DNA of 51,189 bases from DAOPZC01 sp035353175 (lineage in GTDB: Bacteria; Verrucomicrobiota; Kiritimatiellia; RFP12; UBA1067), in the NCBI GenBank assembly GCA_035353175.1, contig DAOPZC010000033.1:1-51189 (forward strand), written 5' to 3'. Position 1 is the stretch's first letter. Each line of letters begins with the position of its first letter. A program made the position numbers and the translations under genes. Positions 49,671-51,189 of the stretch are shown one piece after another. The notes beneath the pieces are model-generated. The model saw only the letters and a list, made by a program, of their open reading frames with translations, was not told where the DNA came from and did no database searches.

Positions 49671-50054
49671 CTACCAGCGGGACTCGCGACGCTCGCCGCC
49701 ACGGCCGCCAGCGCCGCCACGGCCGCCAGCGCCGCCACGGCCGCCTCCGAATCCGCCGCCACCGCCGGCTCCGCCACGGAAGCCGCCGGCGCCACCGCCA
49801 CGCTCTTCGCGGGGCTTGGGCTGCGACTCGTTCACGCGGAGGGTACGGCCATCCAGCTCTTGGCCGTTGAGACCGTCGATCGCCGCCTGGGCTTGGGTGC
49901 GGTCAGGCATCTCGACAAAGCCGAAACCCTTGGAACGGCCCGTCATGCGGTCCGAAACGACACGCGCAGAGGCAACCTCGCCGTACGCCGCAAACGCGCT
50001 TCTCAGGGACTCATCATTCGTCGAATAGGCAAGATTGCCAACATAGATGTCCAT
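49671..50054 (-). CDS. RRM-type RNA-binding protein with glycine-rich tail
   Basis: ATG 50054 follows an AAGGA site and starts RNP2 directly (MDIYVGNLAYS). RNP1 is RSKGFGFVEM near residue 45. The single RRM covers about residues 1-80 of 127. The tail is made of Gly, Arg and Phe (GGAGG, FRGG, GGRGG) and ends RRESRW. The layout matches cyanobacterial Rbp proteins and plant GRPs, several of which are cold-induced RNA chaperones. A promoter about 370 bp upstream predicts a very long untranslated leader, which would allow control at the RNA level. Confidence 0.95.
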   Translation of the reverse strand: MDIYVGNLAYSTNDESLRSAFAAYGEVASARVVSDRMTGRSKGFGFVEMPDRTQAQAAIDGLNGQELDGRTLRVNESQPKPREERGGGAGGFRGGAGGGGGFGGGRGGAGGRGGAGGRGGERRESRW

Positions 50055-50415
50055 GTCTCTATCCTTCTGTACTTCACTCGCGCCATGTCGTGTTCTGTGT
50101 CTGGCGTAACCGGATCCCATGGCCTTATCCGATTTCGTAGGCAACTTCGCCTAAATACCGTCCGGCTCGCACGGTGCGAACACTAGACAGTCCCCAAGGG
50201 GGTTTGTGTTTGAAACGCAAGAAAAGACAGGAAGATCCTTGCGACGCTGGACCATAGTAGAGCACTACGGAGAATCGTCAGACACGACCGGGCTTCGAGC
50301 ATTCAAACTTTTCAAAAAGCACTTGCCGCCCTTTTTCAGGCAGCTCCTCCATCACGACAAGCCGAAACCCAGTGTCCAAGAGACGATGAAAAAAATCAGC
50401 CGTTTCGCAATTGAT
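50055..50415 (-). other. Predicted long 5' untranslated leader of the RRM mRNA
   Basis: Between the predicted start of transcription (about 50415) and the RRM ATG there are about 360 nt with no credible gene. Small dyads are visible, such as CGCAC/GTGCG near 50170-50180, CCCC/GGGG near 50195 and AGGC/GCCT near 50140. It may be a structured regulatory leader. A 71-codon open frame on the other strand is considered and rejected. Confidence 0.4.
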
Positions 50416-50422
50416 AAATAAC

Positions 50423-50451
50423 AGTGTAATGTTTTTTTCCAAAGGTGTCAA
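50423..50451 (-). promoter_or_regulatory. Promoter of the RRM gene
   Basis: Minus strand: TTGACA (50451-50446), 17 bp, TACACT (50428-50423). It is among the closest to consensus in the window. An A/T-rich stretch lies just upstream. Confidence 0.75.
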
Positions 50452-50504
50452 TGGCCGGCAAAAAAAGTATTTAAGGATAAAAGGCGAAACAGTGCTTGTC
50501 CCCG

Positions 50505-50535
50505 CGCGTTAAAAGGATTACGTTTACGCGTTAAA
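50505..50535 (+). repeat. Direct repeat CGCGTTAAA before the DUF3795 gene
   Basis: Two identical 9-mers (50505-50513 and 50527-50535) start 22 bp apart, about two helical turns. They lie just upstream of the ribosome binding site and could bind a regulator on one face of the DNA. Confidence 0.35.
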
Positions 50536-50550
50536 CACTACGGAGGTCTT

Positions 50551-51120
50551 ATGCGAGAGGGATGCGGTGCGACTCGGCGGTCTTTTATGGCGTGTTGCGT
50601 GTGTGCGGGATGCGCGGGAATGGCGGGCGCGGCGGAACCGTCCAGCCGCAACGCGAAGAGCCTGAAGGAACTCTCCGCGCAAGGGGGCGCGGCCGGGGTC
50701 AAAGCGGCTGCGAAGAAAAGCTTCGACATCGCCTACTGCGGCATTTACTGCACGGCGTGCGAACTTCACCTGAAGGGCAACAAGGACGGCAAGAAATGCA
50801 AGGGGTGCACGCACCCTTCGATGACGTCGAAGTGCGAGGTCTTCAACTGCGCCAAAGAGAAGAAGGTCGCGAACTGCGGGTTGTGCGAAAGCTTCGAGAC
50901 CTGTGAGAAATTGCGGAAGCACCACGAGAAGCCGCTCTACCGTCAGGCCGCGCGGCGCACCTGCGCCAAAGTCAAGACCGACGGGCTCGAGGCTGCGGCC
51001 GCGGAGCAGAAGACGCGCTGGACGTGCACAGCCTGCGGCAAGCTTTTTCCGTGGAACACCAAAGGCACCTGCCCGCACTGCGGCAAGGCGGTCGAGGCGC
51101 TGTCGGAGAAGGACGCCTGA
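50551..51120 (+). CDS. DUF3795 cysteine-rich protein with Tat signal and rubredoxin-like zinc ribbon
   Basis: ATG 50551 follows CGGAGG. The 189-residue product opens with a twin-arginine type signal (ATRRSFMACCVCAG, cleavage near AGAA). The DUF3795 domain (about residues 58-140) contains AYCGIYCTACELHLKG, KKCKGCTHP, KCEVFNCAKEK and NCGLCESFETCEKL. A C-terminal ribbon CTACGKLFPWNTKGTCPHCGK could hold zinc or iron. DUF3795 proteins are mostly predicted to be cytoplasmic and of unknown function. The Tat signal implies export of a folded, metal-loaded protein. Confidence 0.85.
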   Translation: MREGCGATRRSFMACCVCAGCAGMAGAAEPSSRNAKSLKELSAQGGAAGVKAAAKKSFDIAYCGIYCTACELHLKGNKDGKKCKGCTHPSMTSKCEVFNCAKEKKVANCGLCESFETCEKLRKHHEKPLYRQAARRTCAKVKTDGLEAAAAEQKTRWTCTACGKLFPWNTKGTCPHCGKAVEALSEKDA

Positions 51121-51138
51121 GCGGAGGCGGACGGGCGC

Positions 51139-51189
51139 TTATTCGGTGAGCCAGGTCCAGGAGTGGACCGTCCAGCGGCCGGTGTAGGC
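51139..51189 (-). CDS. C-terminal end of a gene cut by the window edge
   Basis: The minus strand reads in frame AYTGRWTVHSWTWLTE and then a TAA stop (51141-51139). The Trp-rich, beta-like ending suggests an exported protein, but 16 residues are too few to name it. It converges on the DUF3795 gene. Confidence 0.35.
   Translation of the reverse strand, partial: AYTGRWTVHSWTWLTE

Noticed and set aside
50206..50421. 71-codon plus-strand open frame (GTG start) opposite the RRM leader
   Set aside because: No good ribosome binding site or family resemblance, and it overlaps the predicted promoter and leader of the RRM gene. It stays possible but unsupported.
1..51189. CRISPR arrays, IS elements, att sites, prophage
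   Set aside because: No regularly spaced repeats, transposase, integrase or phage genes were seen.

Overview
The window is GC-rich, densely coded bacterial DNA from a Gram-negative organism. It carries lpxK (lipid A), murJ and murG (peptidoglycan), a DUF481-type outer-membrane barrel protein, several predicted lipoproteins and many exported proteins. Large secreted polysaccharide-active enzymes, prepilin-like leaders, an AURKAIP1/COX24-type mini ribosomal protein and EIIA domains attached to ion transporters together suggest the PVC superphylum, perhaps Kiritimatiellota, Lentisphaerota or Verrucomicrobiota. That placement is an inference; there is no rRNA here to test it. I see no CRISPR array, prophage, insertion sequence or integrase.

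Layout. 0.2-8.1 kb: an exported double FAD-oxidoreductase with HEAT-like repeats, a DUF481 barrel protein, a GNAT acetyltransferase behind a hairpin-rich leader, and a lipoprotein resembling polysaccharide lyases. 8.3-10.9 kb: a tandem pair of membrane proteins that begin like type IV prepilins. 10.9-15.5 kb: a Yej/Dpp-type ABC importer (one ATPase, an enlarged YejE, YejB) and an EamA transporter. 15.6-19.8 kb: a GH2 beta-galactosidase, then an iron-type alcohol dehydrogenase and a cupin. 19.9-23.8 kb: the envelope operon lpxK-murJ-murG. 23.9-30.7 kb: an unknown exported protein, a lipoprotein, an EEP-family hydrolase, an M3 oligopeptidase and a TPR lipoprotein.

30.9-34.5 kb: a 29-residue bS22-like protein, hisG, era, a phosphofructokinase and tRNA-Lys(UUU). 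The pfk and tRNA promoters lie back to back. 34.7-40.0 kb: an EIIA-CBS protein, an ArsB/NhaD-type permease, a CPA2 antiporter fused to EIIA, and a phosphoesterase. 40.0-45.2 kb: a large hybrid sensor kinase, an AzgA-type purine permease and a small zinc-ribbon membrane protein. 45.4-51.2 kb: a 1398-residue GH13-like protein, an RRM protein with a predicted leader of about 360 nt, a Tat-exported DUF3795 protein and the end of a truncated gene.

Promoters are readable at many gene starts as TTGnnn / 17 bp / TAnnnT. Most genes have a purine-rich ribosome binding site, but a few (lipoprotein at 26059, GH2 at 15631) seem to start without a leader. Four-base ATGA overlaps join several gene pairs (yejB/yejE, pfk/era, prlC/EEP, lipoprotein/unknown). 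The parts most worth attention are the prepilin-like pair, the EIIA-linked ion-transport cluster, the enlarged YejE, the long RRM leader and the abutting divergent promoters.
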